Positions 42,685 through 54,720 of a stretch of 64,000 nt of DNA are shown in pieces (position 1 is the stretch's first letter; every line of letters begins with the position of its first letter). The stretch covers positions 60,544,003 through 60,608,002 of the forward strand of contig NC_080164.1 of NCBI RefSeq assembly GCF_950295315.1, written 5' to 3'. The position numbers and the translations under genes are program-made. The DNA is from Erinaceus europaeus (lineage: Eukaryota; Chordata; Mammalia; Eulipotyphla; Erinaceidae). The notes below the pieces were generated by a model, which was given only the letters and a program-made list of their open reading frames with translations, made no database searches and had not been told where the DNA came from.

Positions 42685-43553
42685 ATGAATAAAACTGGTT
42701 CTATAAAGCCAAGAAGGTCAGAAATTGATATAAATCCAGAAGAGCCATTAGAGAAAGAGTTTAGAGAATGCATTGTTGGGAGATCTGAAAAAAATACAAG
42801 CAACTTCTCTCAATTTAATATGGAGAAATGGAGTAAGAAAGAACTCTGTGACTCAAAATTTTACTTGATAGAGTTACAGGTATGAATGGGGACTTTGAAT
42901 GCATTCTAGTCTCAAACATCAAGTTAAGGAAGAGGGCTTACAAAGGTAGAAGAAAACACTGAAAAATAGACAAACTGGCCACATTCTTTGACTTCAAAAT
43001 AGAAGGAGCAAAAAGGTTTAGGGAAAATGAAGCAGCTCTTCAAGAGACTGAAAATTCCAGCAGAAAAATAAATATCTGAATTATAGGTGTCTCAGAAGGG
43101 GAGGCAAGAAAGAAGGGAGAAGAAACCATATTCAAAGGAATAGTAACAGAAAATTTTGCAAATCTGGGATGTAATAAGGATACAGATACTCAGGAAGCAG
43201 AAAAAAAAAAATTCCAAAAATCCAAACAGGCTTACACCAAGACACACCACTGTGAAACCAATAAAAATCAAGGCCAAAGAAAAAATGGACCAACTGCCAT
43301 GGGAAAGAAGAAAGTGACTTATAAAGGGAGCATATTCAGACTTGTACCAGATTTTTCTTCAGGAACCACAGAGCCCAGGGGAAAGTACAGTGGTATGTAT
43401 ATTCAAAGTTTAAAAGTTAATAACTGCCAGCCACTGCCACATATGTTTCATCCTGCAAGACTATCATTCAGATATGAAGGAGCAATCAAAACAGTACCAA
43501 ACATACAAAAACTAAAGGAGTCTGCCATTATCAGACCAGCACTTGAAGGGTAA
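42685..43553 (+). pseudogene. ORF1p-like fragments of half-L1 copy 2
   Basis: Broken frames. The first has NKTGSIKPRRSEIDINPEEP, an N-terminal-like part. The last has FRLVPDFSSGTTEPRGKYSG and HPARLSFRYEGAIKTVPN, parallel to the ORF1p C-terminal domain of copy 1. Stops and shifts lie between them. Confidence 0.65.
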
Positions 43554-43846
43554 CTGAAAGGAGCAACACAAAGAAACAGGGAACATTTAACTCTCAATGT
43601 GATGCACTGTAAAACAGACCCAGATACACAAGCCATAAAAATATGGGAAGATTTTTATGAGAGGGGAGAAAAAAATGAATAGAAGAAGTTCAAGCAATGA
43701 ACAGTGAAGAAAAAGAACAGTTTAAATCTCTCTGAGATGTGTTTATTTACATATAAATTATATGTATAATAATTTTATGTATCACATATTTTAATATATA
43801 GTTTTCTATGTCTTGTTAAATGATGTAATTATCTCTCTAGGTCTTT

Positions 43847-44137
43847 ATAATTAATTAACTAATTAATTTTACCTTTTGTTCCTATTGTTTTTTTATTGTT
43901 GTAGTAGTTATTATTGTTGTTATTGATGTGGTCGTTGTTAGATAGGACAGAGAGAAATCGAGAGAGGAGGGGAAGACAGAGGGTGAGGGAGAGAAAGCTA
44001 GACATCTGCAGGCCTGCTTCACCACCTGTGAAGCAACTCCCCTACAGGGGAGCCAGGGGCTAGAACTGGAATCCCTGTGCCAGGCCTTGCACTTCACGCC
44101 ATGTGCGCTTAACCCATTGCGTTACCACCTGACTCCC
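43847..44137 (-). mobile_element. tRNA-derived SINE, long ERI-like type
   Basis: Minus strand: AGGGAGTCAGGTGGTAACGC head, core, AACAACAATAATAACTACTA tail. Target duplication TCTCTAGGTCTTT / TCTCTAGGGCTTT on the two sides. Inserted into half-L1 copy 2 and therefore younger than it. Confidence 0.9.
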
Positions 44138-44525
44138 TCTCTAGGGCTTTTTAATCTTTCTTAAAACTTTTTGTTTTTCTCATCCTTATCATATATAATA
44201 TCTTGAGGCTTTTAATTTAAGTTCCAGTACTCTTGGTGTTATTGTTTATGGCTGTTACCAAATGACCTGCACATCTCTGAAAAACAACTACTGTATGGCT
44301 TCACACATACATGCACATGTAAAGAACTAAAACACATGAACTTGCTAAAAAAAAAAAAATCGGACCATCACTAAGACTCTGTGAAAACTATGGAGGTTAT
44401 CCTTGGGGTGAAAAGGGGAAAGCAGGGGTCAGGAAGGGCACATAACTGTGATGGTAGGTGAGGAACAATACTCCTATAATCTTATGGCCTTTTAAAACAT
44501 TATTAAATAATGAATAAAATAATTT

Positions 44526-45589
44526 TTTAAAAAATCAATATATTTGGAATGCTTTACCATTATCTGACACAAACGATAAGGAAAAGTAACGATGTCATTC
44601 AGTTTATGGAAAGAAAAAATTTTAATTTTCAGGCTTTGGATTTTTTTTTGTTATATATTAGCTATTTTGATATGTTTATCAACAAGCACTATGTAATCAC
44701 AGTCAGCTAAGAAGTACATACTGTGTGTCATACTTTCATGTGCCACAGACACTCCATGGAAAGCAAGCCAGGCTTCTCTGCTCAAGGGACAACCTAGTTA
44801 AAGCAGGCAGCCTTCACAAAGAGACAAGTAGAGAAGGGTACTGTTCCCATGTACACTTTTGAATCTAGTTCATCACAGAAGACCTGGGGCATCCAAGTTC
44901 AGACCTGAATATAATTATCTAGAACCAAGGAATGATTTTCCCAAGTTTCAAAACAGAATTTTCAAAGTAGCAAGCTAGGAATGAGCCTGCAGCATTCAAA
45001 TTAACAGGAAGGAGGCAGCAGAGGCCATATGAGGGGAAGCAAGTTCAGGAAGAGGAGAGATGAACAGCAGTCAGTAGGAAGCGAACAAGACCCATAGTGC
45101 TAATAGACCAACATAAGCAGTTCAGGTTTTATCCTGCTTGGAATGGGAAGTTACTATGGAAGTAGGGACAGGTGGTTTCATTAGGTTGGTATCATCTAAT
45201 TTATACTTTTAAATGGTCATTCTGGTTGTACTATGAAAGACAGAAAACAAACAAACAAACAAAAAATATTGAGAGAGTGAGGAGAGAGACCACTGAGTTT
45301 CTGAGGGCATCTGCAGACTAGATTGAGTTGACTGGCTGATAAATGAACCACAGCAAAGAAGCAGAGGTCTTCTGAAGGAAGAAGAGGAACAAGAACCAAA
45401 ACTCTTGAACAAAGTGAATATAAGGCTATTATGAAAAATGAATCAAAGATGAGGGTTTCATTTTCAGCATGAACAATTAGAGGATAGTGGTAGCAATTAA
45501 GAGATGGTTTGGAGCAGGAACAAGGTTGAGCCTTGAAATTAAGAATTTTATTTTGTTCATGTTGGGCTTAATATTTCTTTCTTTCTTTT
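44526..45589. other. Intron stretch without clear features
   Basis: About 1 kb of unremarkable sequence. No repeat family recognised. Confidence 0.5.
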
Positions 45590-45880
45590 TTAAAAATTTT
45601 TATTAATAAAAAGGAAACATTGACTAAACCATAGGATAAGAGGGGCACGACTCCACACAATTCCTACTCTGTGTCCCCTCCCCTCCCCTGATAGCTTCCC
45701 TATTCTTTAGCCCTCTGGGAGTATGGACCCAAGGTCAGTGTGAGATGCAGAAGGTAGAAGGTCTGGCTTCTGTAATTGCTTCCCCTCTGAACATGGGTGT
45801 TGACAGGTCGATCCATACTCCCCACCTTTCTCTCGCTTTCCCTAGTGGGGAAGGGCTCTGGGGAAGTGGATATTTCTACT
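45590..45880 (-). mobile_element. X repeat copy 4, antisense
   Basis: Minus strand: CCCCACTAGGGAAAGCGAG, GAGTATGGATCGACCTGTCA, GGAAGCAATTACAGAAGCC, GGTCCATACTCCCAGAGGGC, then CTTATCCTATGGTTTAGTCA and a TTATTAATAAAAATT-type end. Only the 3' part of X is present. Confidence 0.85.
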
Positions 45881-46224
45881 AAACATTTAAGAAGAGTCTT
45901 GAGTTCACAGTCCCCTTCTGCCTGGTCCTGAACTTCAAAAAGCTGAGTGAGCACCCATCCTCCATTGCAGACACTATGACTGTTCATGCACTATCTTCAG
46001 CTTAAGTACATTTTAATGAGAAGCTTACTTAATTCCTAAATACACTTTTCCACTTCCTTGCCTTTCTCCTGCTACTCCCTCCCAACACATCTTTCCCTTT
46101 CATTTGGGATTTCTTGCTCTCTCACAGCAATTTTGGAAGAAAGTGGAATAGAGCAAAGTGACTAAGAATGTTGACTTTTTTTTTTTAAAGCTTTAACCCA
46201 CTGATTATGAATTTATTAAAAGAT

Positions 46225-46437
46225 GACCTTGGCACTGGGTGGATCATATCAATGCATGGTTAAGTGTATGTATTATCATACACATGGACTCAGGTTCAAG
46301 CTCCTGGTCCCCGCTTGCAAGAGAGACACTTCATGAATACCGTAGGTGTCTCTCTGTCTCTCCCTCTCTACCTCCCTCTCCCTCTTAATTTCTCTCTGTT
46401 CTAACAAATGAAAACAAAAACAAAAAAATAAAAACAC
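46225..46437 (+). mobile_element. tRNA-derived SINE, diverged
   Basis: AATGCATGGTTAAGTGTATG, GACTCAGGTTCAAGCTCCTG, GTCTCTCTGTCTCTCCCTC and an AAAACAAAAACAAAAAAAT tail. Confidence 0.75.
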
Positions 46438-47194
46438 CAAAACTTAAAGCACATGACTTTTAAGACTCAGAGTCACAATTCCTTCATTAAAACTGTCTAG
46501 CATTTACAGCAATTATTATTAGCACTTTGACTGTTTAAGGCAGCTAACAAAGAATTTCCCAAAATTGCATGTATGTTATATTGCTTTTAATTTCATTAGT
46601 TCATTAAACACTGTAGAATACTTACACTGTACTAGGTATGGGAAGCAGAGAGCCCTTACATCACTGTTGTAATTGTTCTGATAAAGGAAATAAACCACAT
46701 ACAACTGATAGCTGCATACCAACTCTGATAATGGCTGTTCAACATGTCTATCTGAGGCTTGTTTAGATTTAAAATACTACTATCAAAGAATAGCTCTCCT
46801 TACAATTTTAGCTAACAAACTATTACAAAGTAGAACATTCCTTTCACTAAAGGCTAAGAAAATCCACTTCAACCTCAGGGTAAAGGACTATTAGTTGATA
46901 CTACTGTTAGGACAAAATATTAAATGCTTGTAAAAACAAGGATGCAAAAAATTATAAAAGCATTCATCTAAAACAATTTATATTACAGTAGCATTCTAAT
47001 TAAATTTAATATGACACTTTTTCTGGTTAGGAGAACTATAATAATAGAAATAAATCTTAGAAGCTCTTTTACATATAACTAACACAGGACAACTTGAACA
47101 TGTTCACGGTTTTTCACAGCCTTTAATTAATTTCTTTTCCTGTGGAACTAGGGTCTCATACATGTACAATTTCACCACTACTAGCAACTTCCTC
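46438..47194. other. Intron stretch without clear features
   Basis: AT-rich intron. Nothing recognised. Confidence 0.5.
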
Positions 47195-47207
47195 TCCCCA
47201 TTCAGAG

Positions 47208-47260
<53 letters not shown>

Positions 47261-47395
47261 GCCCTGGAGCAGAATCTGGTGCCATCATATTTTCCAGGTA
47301 CGTGGTGCCTGGGGCACAAGCCTGGGCCACATGCATGACAATGCAGGCATACTATCTGGTGACCTATCTCCCTGCCTTACCCTCTTCTAACTTTA
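47195..47395 (-). mobile_element. Old SINE-like fragment with long (CA)n
   Basis: Minus strand: AGATAGGTCACCAGATAGTA, then GGCCCAGGCTTGTGCC. A (CA)n array occupies 47209-47255. Family uncertain. Confidence 0.5.
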
Positions 47396-47633
47396 GTTAA
47401 TACAATAGAGACAAGTGAGCTCTAAAGAAGAAAATTCAGAATGACCATAAAGCTCATTTGGGCTATTCTAGATACATAAGGACTTGATTACTCTATCTCC
47501 ATGAATTATGCTAGGGCATACTAATCAATCTGATAAAGTAAATGGCTAGTAACTTTGATTTTTAATGCATCAAACAGGTACCTTGATTTAAAAAAAATGC
47601 ATTTTTTTCACATGCAAAACAAGCAGGTCTAGA

Positions 47634-47800
47634 GGTAGGGGAGATAGCATAATGGTTATACAAAAAAACTCTCATGCTTGAGACTCCAACGCCCAGGTTC
47701 AATCCCATCCAGCACCACCATACACCAGAGAAGAGAAATGCCCTGGCTTTTCTGTCGGCATTTTTCTCTTTCCCATTAAAATAAATTAAATATATTTAAA
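47634..47800 (+). mobile_element. SINE, third type
   Basis: GGTAGGGGAGATAGCATAAT head, CTCATGCTTGAGACTCCAAC, GCCCAGGTTCAATCCC B box, CACCACCATACACCAGAG and an AAATAAATTAAAT tail. Confidence 0.85.
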
Positions 47801-47815
47801 CAAACAAACAAAACC

Positions 47816-48562
47816 AAGCAAGTCTACTACCCCCACCTAGAAAATAATCAAATTACTCCTCAAAGCTTTAAAATTAGTTGAGGTAATTCTGGAACTCAAA
47901 ATTAATACTTCTTACTTCTAGAGAGCATACTGCTTGTGGAGAGGGAGTTCAGTGCCAAGTTAAATGACTAATAAAAATTTAGTCAGCACCAGTAGATGAT
48001 AATTTGAATTATTTTGTTATTCCTGGACATTACACTATCAACTCAACTGTTGCATTGATTGAAAGAATATAAAGTATATTTCCCTTATGATGCAAATAAG
48101 TGCATCTCACTTCACTTCACTTGGTGGTGCCATAAGGTACAGAAGAGTCCACCAAAATGAAGATGAAATTTCACTGTAAACAACCTTACCAAGCTGTGTC
48201 TTGATCTGCTAAAGTCATTAGTGGGCTTTAAAATATGCTCAAGATATTTTCATAGGCTCTTAACTTCCCAAGTTTCAGAAGTCCAAACACTCAGAAGAAT
48301 GTAATGGATAAAGGCAGTTTCTTCTAGTTCATAAGTAAAAATAAACCTATCAATGCCACTAATGTTCTTGGTAATAACAGGAGAATTTGATGTGCACCAT
48401 CTAAGTAGTCACGGGCACTTGGATAAAAAGTGGTTATTCATGTAAATCAAGTATCTTAGTGCTCTGCTCTTAAAGTCATTATCCTTGTCCACAAGACCCT
48501 ATGGACTCTGAAAGAATGTAGCCATATTTATGAAGCATGAGAAACAAGAATAGGTACTAACA
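47816..48562. other. Intron stretch without clear features
   Basis: AT-rich intron. Nothing recognised. Confidence 0.5.
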
Positions 48563-48975
48563 TTTCCACACCTTCTGCACCCATAAAGAATTTTGGTCCT
48601 TACTCCCAGGGTGGTAAAGGGATTGTTAGGGAAAGATGACCAGAGGGCTCTGAACTCAAATTCCATCAGGACTCAGAGAGAGGAGAGGAGAAAAGGGAAG
48701 AAAAAAGGAGGAGGAGGAGGAAGAGAAAGACACTTTGAAGTAGTAGGTGTGATGTAGAAAGGAAGAGAAAGCAGGACCCAGAAAAAAATGGACACATATA
48801 TAAAATATAGACAGTTACAGAAATAATACTCAACTCCTACCTGTGATCTTTGGAGAACTAGTGCAGAACTAGTGGGAATACATACAGAACTCTGGTGGTG
48901 GGAAAAGTATGGAATTACACCCCTGCTATCTTACAATTTTGTAAAACAATATTAAATCACTAATAAAAATAAATA
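48563..48975 (+). mobile_element. X-related repeat copy 5
   Basis: Begins like X (CACACCTTCTGCACCCATAA, GGTCCTTACTCCCAGGGTGG), then carries a different GA-rich middle (48670-48780), then an L1-like end AACTCTGGTGGTGGGAAAAG, TCTTACAATTTTGTAAAAC, AATCACTAATAAAAAT. It seems to be a sister subfamily. Confidence 0.65.
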
Positions 48976-49284
48976 AAAAGAAAAAACTTTCACACCTAAA
49001 AATTGTAATCTTCAAATAATTGTTTTTGAGGTTTTACGAAGTCCAAAATTACGCAAACAACTCTGAAAGTATATTTTAAATGCATATTAACCATACAATG
49101 AATCTATTAAATCCCATTCTGCTTATGCTAATTTTAGATTGAATGTGTACTAGTCTAGAGGTATTGTGTACTATATTAAATGATAGTGTATACTAACTAA
49201 AAATATATAAAATGGTTTTCTTAAATCAGCGATTTGTATTCACCTCCATAAGATACATGTTTAACTTTCCAAGCAGGTAGAATT

Positions 49285-49492
49285 GGGGCTAGGTGGTTAC
49301 ACACTTGGTTAAGGACAGATACTGTAGTGCACAAGAACCTGGGTTCAAGCCCTTGGTCCCCACCTACAGAGGGAAAGCTTCACAAGTGGTGAAGCAGGGC
49401 TGCAGGTGTCTCTCTGTCCCTCTCACTCTCTATTTTCCCCTCAATTTCTCTATCGCTATCCAATAATAAAAATAAATAAACTATTTTTTTAA
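49285..49492 (+). mobile_element. tRNA-derived SINE, short type
   Basis: GGGGCTAGGTGGTTACACAC head, CCTGGGTTCAAGCCCTTGG, CACAAGTGGTGAAGCAGGGC and an AATAATAAAAATAAATAAAC tail. Confidence 0.88.
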
Positions 49493-49571
49493 GTGAGATG
49501 GAATTGTAAATCTTGTTAGTGCATGGTTATTCTGTTTAAGGAAGACCTTAAGTTATATGTGAAAAAAAAAT

Positions 49572-49902
49572 TTTTTATTGTTTTTTGCTTTCAGGGTTAT
49601 TGCCTACACTAGAAATTCACTGCTCCTGGAGGCCACCCCTCTTTGTTGCCCTGTTATTTTATCCTTGTTATTATTGTTGTCACTGCAGTCACTGTTGTTG
49701 GATAGGACAGAGAGAAATAGAAAGAGGAGGGGTCTACAGAGAGGGTGAGAGAAAGATAAGACACCTGCAGACCTGCCTCACCGCCTGTGAAGGGATGCCC
49801 TCTACAGGTGAGGAGCCAGGGGCTGGAACCCAGATCCTTATGCAGGGCCTTGGGCTTCGCATCATGTGCACTAAAACTGCTGCACCACTGCTGAGATCCC
49901 TG
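49572..49902 (-). mobile_element. tRNA-derived SINE with 3' module
   Basis: Minus strand: GGATCTCAGCAGTGGTGCAG head, CACCTGTAGAGGGCATCCC core, ACAACAATAATAACAAGG tail, then module CTCCAGGAGCAGTGAATTTC. The open frame across it (49585-50151) is repeat-derived. Confidence 0.87.
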
Positions 49903-49924
49903 AAAAAAAGCAAGTTTAAAAAAA

Positions 49925-50134
49925 ATTTAATTATCTTTATTTATTTATTGAAAGAAACAGTTAGAAATGGAGAAGGGGTAGATAGGGAGAGAAACAGAGA
50001 GACACCTGCAGTCCTGCTTCACCACTTGCAAAGCTTTCCCCTTGCACGTGGGGACCCGGGGCATGAACCTAGATTCTTCTGCATTGTAGCATGTCTAATC
50101 AACCAGACATGTCACATGTCACCACCTGGCCCCG
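49925..50134 (-). mobile_element. tRNA-derived SINE, short type
   Basis: Minus strand: CGGGGCCAGGTGGTGACATG head, CCCCACGTGCAAGGGGAAAG core, CAAGTGGTGAAGCAGGACTG and an AATAAATAAATAAAGATAAT tail. Confidence 0.88.
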
Positions 50135-50482
50135 AAAAAAGAATTTTTTAGATCAAAAATGAAAACAAAGTAGACTATGAGATACTAAAATAGATTATCA
50201 GCTCATATGTTCCTTATAAAAGGGACTGTTTTACCCATTTTTACAACCCCAAGAATGTCACCAACACTAAATTTCATATTGTTAAAACAAGCATAAAAAT
50301 GACTTCTGAGTATTTTAAGAGTTAAAAATATTTATGAGGATTAAAAGAAAGTCTCTAGGAATCTAAAGAAAATGCCATCAGTTAACATTGAAAGAGTTAT
50401 CTGCAAATGCAGTAAGTAGAAGTACAGATAATTCAGTAATACCATTCCTTTTAGGACACATTAAGATCAGAAAAACAGAGGA

Positions 50483-50640
50483 CTGGGGAGATAGCATAAT
50501 GGTCATATGAAAGACTTTACACTTAGGGCTCTGCGGGGCCAGGTTCAATCCCTAGTCCCACCATAAGCCACAGTAGTGTGGTACTCTAGTTTCTCTCCCC
50601 CCCCCACATCTCTCTGTATCTTTAAAATATTTTTAAAACA
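50483..50640 (+). mobile_element. SINE, third type
   Basis: GACTGGGGAGATAGCATAAT head, GGGGCCAGGTTCAATCCC B box, CACCATAAGCCACAGTAG, C-run, CTCTCTGTATCTTTAAAA end. Confidence 0.85.
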
Positions 50641-50761
50641 TAGGAAAAGCATAAAATCAATCTAGTCCCACATGACTTGAGTGGGGGATTCTATTTTCTT
50701 TGTTGTTGTTTTTAATGAAAAAAAATTGTATCCATTGTATGTATTTCAGGATTGCCTTTTC

Positions 50762-50978
50762 TTTCTTTTTCTTTGTATTATCTTTATTTATTTATTGGAT
50801 AAAGACAGCTAGAAATTGAGAGGAGGAGGGGCGATGGAGAGGGGAGAGACAGAGACACCTGCAAACCTGCTTCACCACTCGCAAAGCTTTCCCCCTGCAG
50901 GTGGGGGACCAGAGGCTCGAGCCTGAGTCCTTGTGCACTGTAATGTGTACGCACAACCAGGTGCACCACCACCCGGTC
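50762..50978 (-). mobile_element. tRNA-derived SINE, short type
   Basis: Minus strand: GACCGGGTGGTGGTGCACCT head, CCCCACCTGCAGGGGGAAAG core, AATAAATAAATAAAGATAAT tail. Target duplication TCAGG(A/G)TTGCCTTTTC at 50746-50761 and 50979-50994, with one mismatch. Confidence 0.92.
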
Positions 50979-51150
50979 TCAGGGTTGCCTTTTCGTATCT
51001 CTTCAAAAGTAGGTTATGCCATCATGTCTATTACTAATATACCAAAATCTCTCCAACCCTGGTTTATCAGACCTGGAAAAAAAAAATTCTAGTAAGGTAT
51101 CTCAAGGTATGCTGGATGAAGGGAGGCTGAAAAGGAGGTATCTCTTTGTT

Positions 51151-51318
51151 TCATTATTTTATTTATTAGATAGAGATAGAGAGAAATTGAGAGGGGAGGG
51201 AAAGATAGAAAGAGACACATGCAGCACTGCTTCACTGCAGGTGGGGGCTGGAGACCTGAACTCAGATCCTTGTGGACTAAGACAAGTTCTCAACTAGGTA
51301 CAATACTGCCCAGTCCCA
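51151..51318 (-). mobile_element. tRNA-derived SINE, short type, core-shortened
   Basis: Minus strand: GGGACTGGGCAGTATTGTAC head, then CCCCCACCTGCAGTGAAGCA, where the middle of the core is deleted, and an AATAAATAAAATAATG tail. Confidence 0.85.
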
Positions 51319-51319
51319 G

Positions 51320-52699
51320 GGAGGTTTCCTTTTATGTGTATTCCTTTGTTTTGGGTCTTCTGTGCCTACACAACTATGAAGGATACTCATTACATAAGAA
51401 GATTCCAAGTATATTTTTTCCTTGAGAATAAACAGACTTATGCAAAATTATAAGATAATGTAAACTAATAGAAAATATGCAAATGGAATTGCTTATAAGT
51501 AGATTATCTTCCCTTTTTGGGCAAACATTAGCATCAACACCCACATAAGGCTTCTGTTTGAGGCTATTGGCTTTAACAGACTTACTAAGAAAGTGTTTCA
51601 TAAATCATCAAATTAGATTCAGAAATAAGACAAGATGAATTGTTTGTAATTTGCTGCCTATTTTAGAAAGTACTCAGGAACATTCTGGAATAACCAAACA
51701 CAGGGTTCATGGCATATGTAAATTCAAATTCATCCAAGAAAGACAAACAAATACTTTATTTATGAAAGTATTTATCTGTCCACAAATGATCTATAAATAC
51801 ATTAATATCCTTAGTCTAAATAACAAACCATTGTCTCATGTGGGGAAGAGTAAGAAGTCAATCTATTATGAAGAAACACTGACTTACTTCTCCTATTACA
51901 TGAACCAAGCTAAGATTCTGGCTCTTAATAAATAAGAAAAACCAGCCACTTGGAAGAATTGCACACCATTAATTCTGAAGATAATACTCCTCAACTTTGT
52001 GCAAAGAAGATGCAATTGTTTTTATAACAAGTTAGAAAAATGTCTTCTTTAACAATATCACAAGCATTGTTTCATAATTGACATAGTTATAGGGAGAAAA
52101 ATTAATTTTAGAAGTTTAACCAATTCTTCCACATCAGCTCAGAGAGAAGGGTCTTCCCCCCAAAGAGATCATCAAATAGAACTTTGACAAAAATCACAGG
52201 AAACAGAAATTAATAGGCTACTCTTGTTTTCTGCTCACGTGGATCCTAAAAGAAAGTAGATGTACAACCAATGATAAGTTCAACACAGAACTCTAACCTA
52301 GCTTCCTGTGCTACTTGGACTCAGCATCCACTTCTTACACTCTCCGTACCTTAGTTCTACCCTGTTGTTCAGTCTCTTAAGCACTGGAGTTCTACACTCA
52401 CTGCCCAGTCACTTTGTATGTAGAGCTCAGTGAATTGCCTTGTCATTATGAGAATATTCTTTGGTGATCTGGTCTCCTGGAGTTGAGATATTCCATATGA
52501 TTTTATCACCTAGAGTATCACTTAAGCCCACTGCTTATTACTTATGCTGGTATTTCCATATGTCTGACTCAATGATTATCAATAATAGAAAGGAGGATTT
52601 ACTATCTGTTTATTTCAAGTGAACAGTTTTAAAAATATGACTGATCCCTTTCCCACCAGGGTTATCTTTGAAATCTGTACAATTTTACCGCCAGAAGGG
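51320..52699. other. Intron stretch without clear features
   Basis: About 1.4 kb of AT-rich sequence. No mobile element or coding evidence. Confidence 0.5.
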
Positions 52700-52882
52700 A
52701 CTTTTTTTTCTTTCAGATAGAGGATTTCAGAGAAGAAGAGACACCACAGAGCTGCTCACCCTACTGGTGGAATGTCCCTCATACAGGTACTCCCTCCCCT
52801 ATGGTGGCCAGGGCCTCAAACCTGGGCCCTAACACACGGAGAAGTATATACTCAGAGATGAGTTATGTCCTAGCCTCCTGAT
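52700..52882 (-). mobile_element. Old SINE-like fragment
   Basis: Minus strand: AGGCTAGGACATAACTCATC, CCCAGGTTTGAGGCCCTGG and GGTGTCTCTTCTTCTCTG. The layout is that of a tRNA-SINE but it is strongly diverged. Confidence 0.5.
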
Positions 52883-53033
52883 AGATCCCTTAAATAATAA
52901 TAAAATATTTTCTAACAATGAAAGTAATTTTAATGTACACTACTACTCATTTTACTGCATAGTTTTTATAGTAATATGGAGTATGTTCAATTCAAAGTCC
53001 TAAGATATTTTTTCTTAGAAAAAGGATTATTGG

Positions 53034-53328
53034 GGGAGTCGGGCAATAGTGCAGCGGGTTAAGATCACGTGGCGCAAAGCGCAAGGACCTGCGTAAAGAT
53101 CCCAGTTCAAGCCCTGGCTCCCCACCTGCAGGGGGGTCACTTCACAGGCGGTGAAGCAGGTCTGCAGGTGTCTATCTTTCTCTCCCCACCACTGTCTTCC
53201 CCTCCTCTCTCCTGTACAACAACGATGACATCAATAACAACAATAACTACAACAACAATGAAAAACAAGGGCAACAAAAGGGAAAATAAATAAATATAAA
53301 AAAATTAAAAGAAATCAAAACAAAAAAA
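53034..53328 (+). mobile_element. tRNA-derived SINE, long ERI-like type, well preserved
   Basis: GGGAGTCGGGCAATAGTGCA head, GGCGCAAAGCGCAAGGACCT, CCCCACCTGCAGGGGGGTCA core, ACAACAATAACTACAACAAC tail. A 16-bp perfect target duplication GAAAAAGGATTATTGG at 53018-53033 and 53329-53344. The many retained CpGs also suggest youth. Confidence 0.95.
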
Positions 53329-53344
53329 GAAAAAGGATTATTGG

Positions 53345-54349
53345 ATTATTGTCTAGGGCGAGAAAATTCTGCTTAACATGGCCCTCCCCGCTGTACTAAA
53401 GAAGTTGTATACTGCAGATACTTTTAATGTGCTCTGACATCTTGATTTTAGTTTCAGGATCTAGGTCAAGACTGATGCCACAAATACAAATTCAGGCGGG
53501 AGTACAAACTATAGATTTAAGGAAAGCAAAGGATAAGCAAGAAGACAATTCTAGGCCTTCAAAAAAGAAACTTAATGAACAAAGCTGAGCCTGACAGACT
53601 TCTGGGACTGCTCCATGTATTTCTTTCAGAACCAGCCATTATTTTTGTTTAGTTGCCTCTACTAAAGTTAACCAGAAATATCCCAGTTATTTCCAACCTT
53701 TATCTGATCTTGATCTGCCAGTATATGTATGCTCTAAAATTTGGGCCCCTGACGATCTTCATGTGTATTACAGATCTGCAGTTAAGAGCTGGAGCCAGAC
53801 TGCCTACATTTGAATCCTACCTACCACCTACTCTGCACAAATCATTAAACTCCAGGGTCTCAGTTTCATTTGTTAAATGAATTAAAAAGAGAACCTACTG
53901 CCTAAGTGGAAGAATAAGTGACTTGTTATCTTTAAGGAACCTAGAACAATTTGTGACATACTGTAAACCTTAGTAATTAATAGTACCTGCCTCTTCTCTA
54001 GTGCTAAGTATAGTTTTGAAACCTGCACCACCCCACATGTCTCTGGTCGTCTCTAGTGGAGCAGATCACTTGCTTTCCTTAGTCCTCCTATTCCAGTACG
54101 ATGATGGCTAATAGCACTACACTAGACATTTGTGAACACTTGCACCTCACTGCTAGTCTGATCTTCAGACTAGCTTCCAGTCTCAGGTCCTCATGAGCTT
54201 CTCTGCCTCAGTCATACATGCTAAAACTAGCCAGTAACAGCAGGTTTCACTGAGTGAACCCAACTATTGTACTCAACACTGAACAACAGCAGTAGGGCTC
54301 TGTGAAATGGGAGCAAAAATGAAATGCATATAAAGGAATAACAGAATGC
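53345..54349. other. Intron stretch without clear features
   Basis: Sequence of mixed composition. Nothing recognised. Confidence 0.5.
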
Positions 54350-54475
54350 AGTGGAGGGACTGAGATATAACTCACCTGGTAAGGGACATGCCCTGCCATG
54401 TACAAAGCACTGGGCTCCAACCCCAGCACTACATGGGAGCATCAGAGCACTGGAAGAAGCTCCTATGCTAACATT
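54350..54475 (+). mobile_element. Old tRNA-like SINE fragment
   Basis: GGAGGGACTGAGATATAACT, CACCTGGTAAGGGACATGCC, GGGCTCCAACCCCAGCACTA. A box A and box B-like order is seen. Confidence 0.5.
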
Positions 54476-54599
54476 TCTCCCCTCTCTTCTTATCTCCATC
54501 TTAGGTTAAATGAAAGAAAAAAAAGTTGGACTAGGAGCAGTGGGATTGCTTGTCTGTAAGAGGCTCTGGCACTGGAAAAACAAACAAACAAAACAACAA

Positions 54600-54720
54600 G
54601 TAGAGTGAATAGAGAAGTTGCTCAGAAGATAAAGCACATTCCTTACATGTGTGAGGACGAGGGTTGAACCCCAGCAATAAACATGATGAAACAGTGTTCT
54701 GCCTCCCAACTACATAAAAT
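54600..54720 (+). mobile_element. Old tRNA-like SINE fragment
   Basis: GAGAAGTTGCTCAGAAGATA, ATTCCTTACATGTGTGAGGA, GGGTTGAACCCCAGCAAT. Similar order to the copy at 54350. Confidence 0.5.

Larger units (their letters stand above)
42100..44525 (+). mobile_element. Half-L1 (HAL1-like) element, copy 2, split by a SINE
   Basis: GA-rich 5' region (GGACAGCTGGAGCTGGAGGA), ORF1-like pieces at 42685-42885 and 43299-43553 with ARLSFRYEGAIKTVPN, then a 3' UTR that shares CATGAACTTGC plus an A-run and CTGTGAAAACTATGGAGGTT with copy 1 (19070-21066). No reverse-transcriptase sequence. The SINE at 43847-44137 interrupts it. Confidence 0.75.

Noticed and set aside
49585..50151. Longest open frame in the window (188 codons, plus strand)
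   Set aside because: It reads through two antisense SINEs (49572-49902 and 49925-50134). The peptide is a SINE translation.
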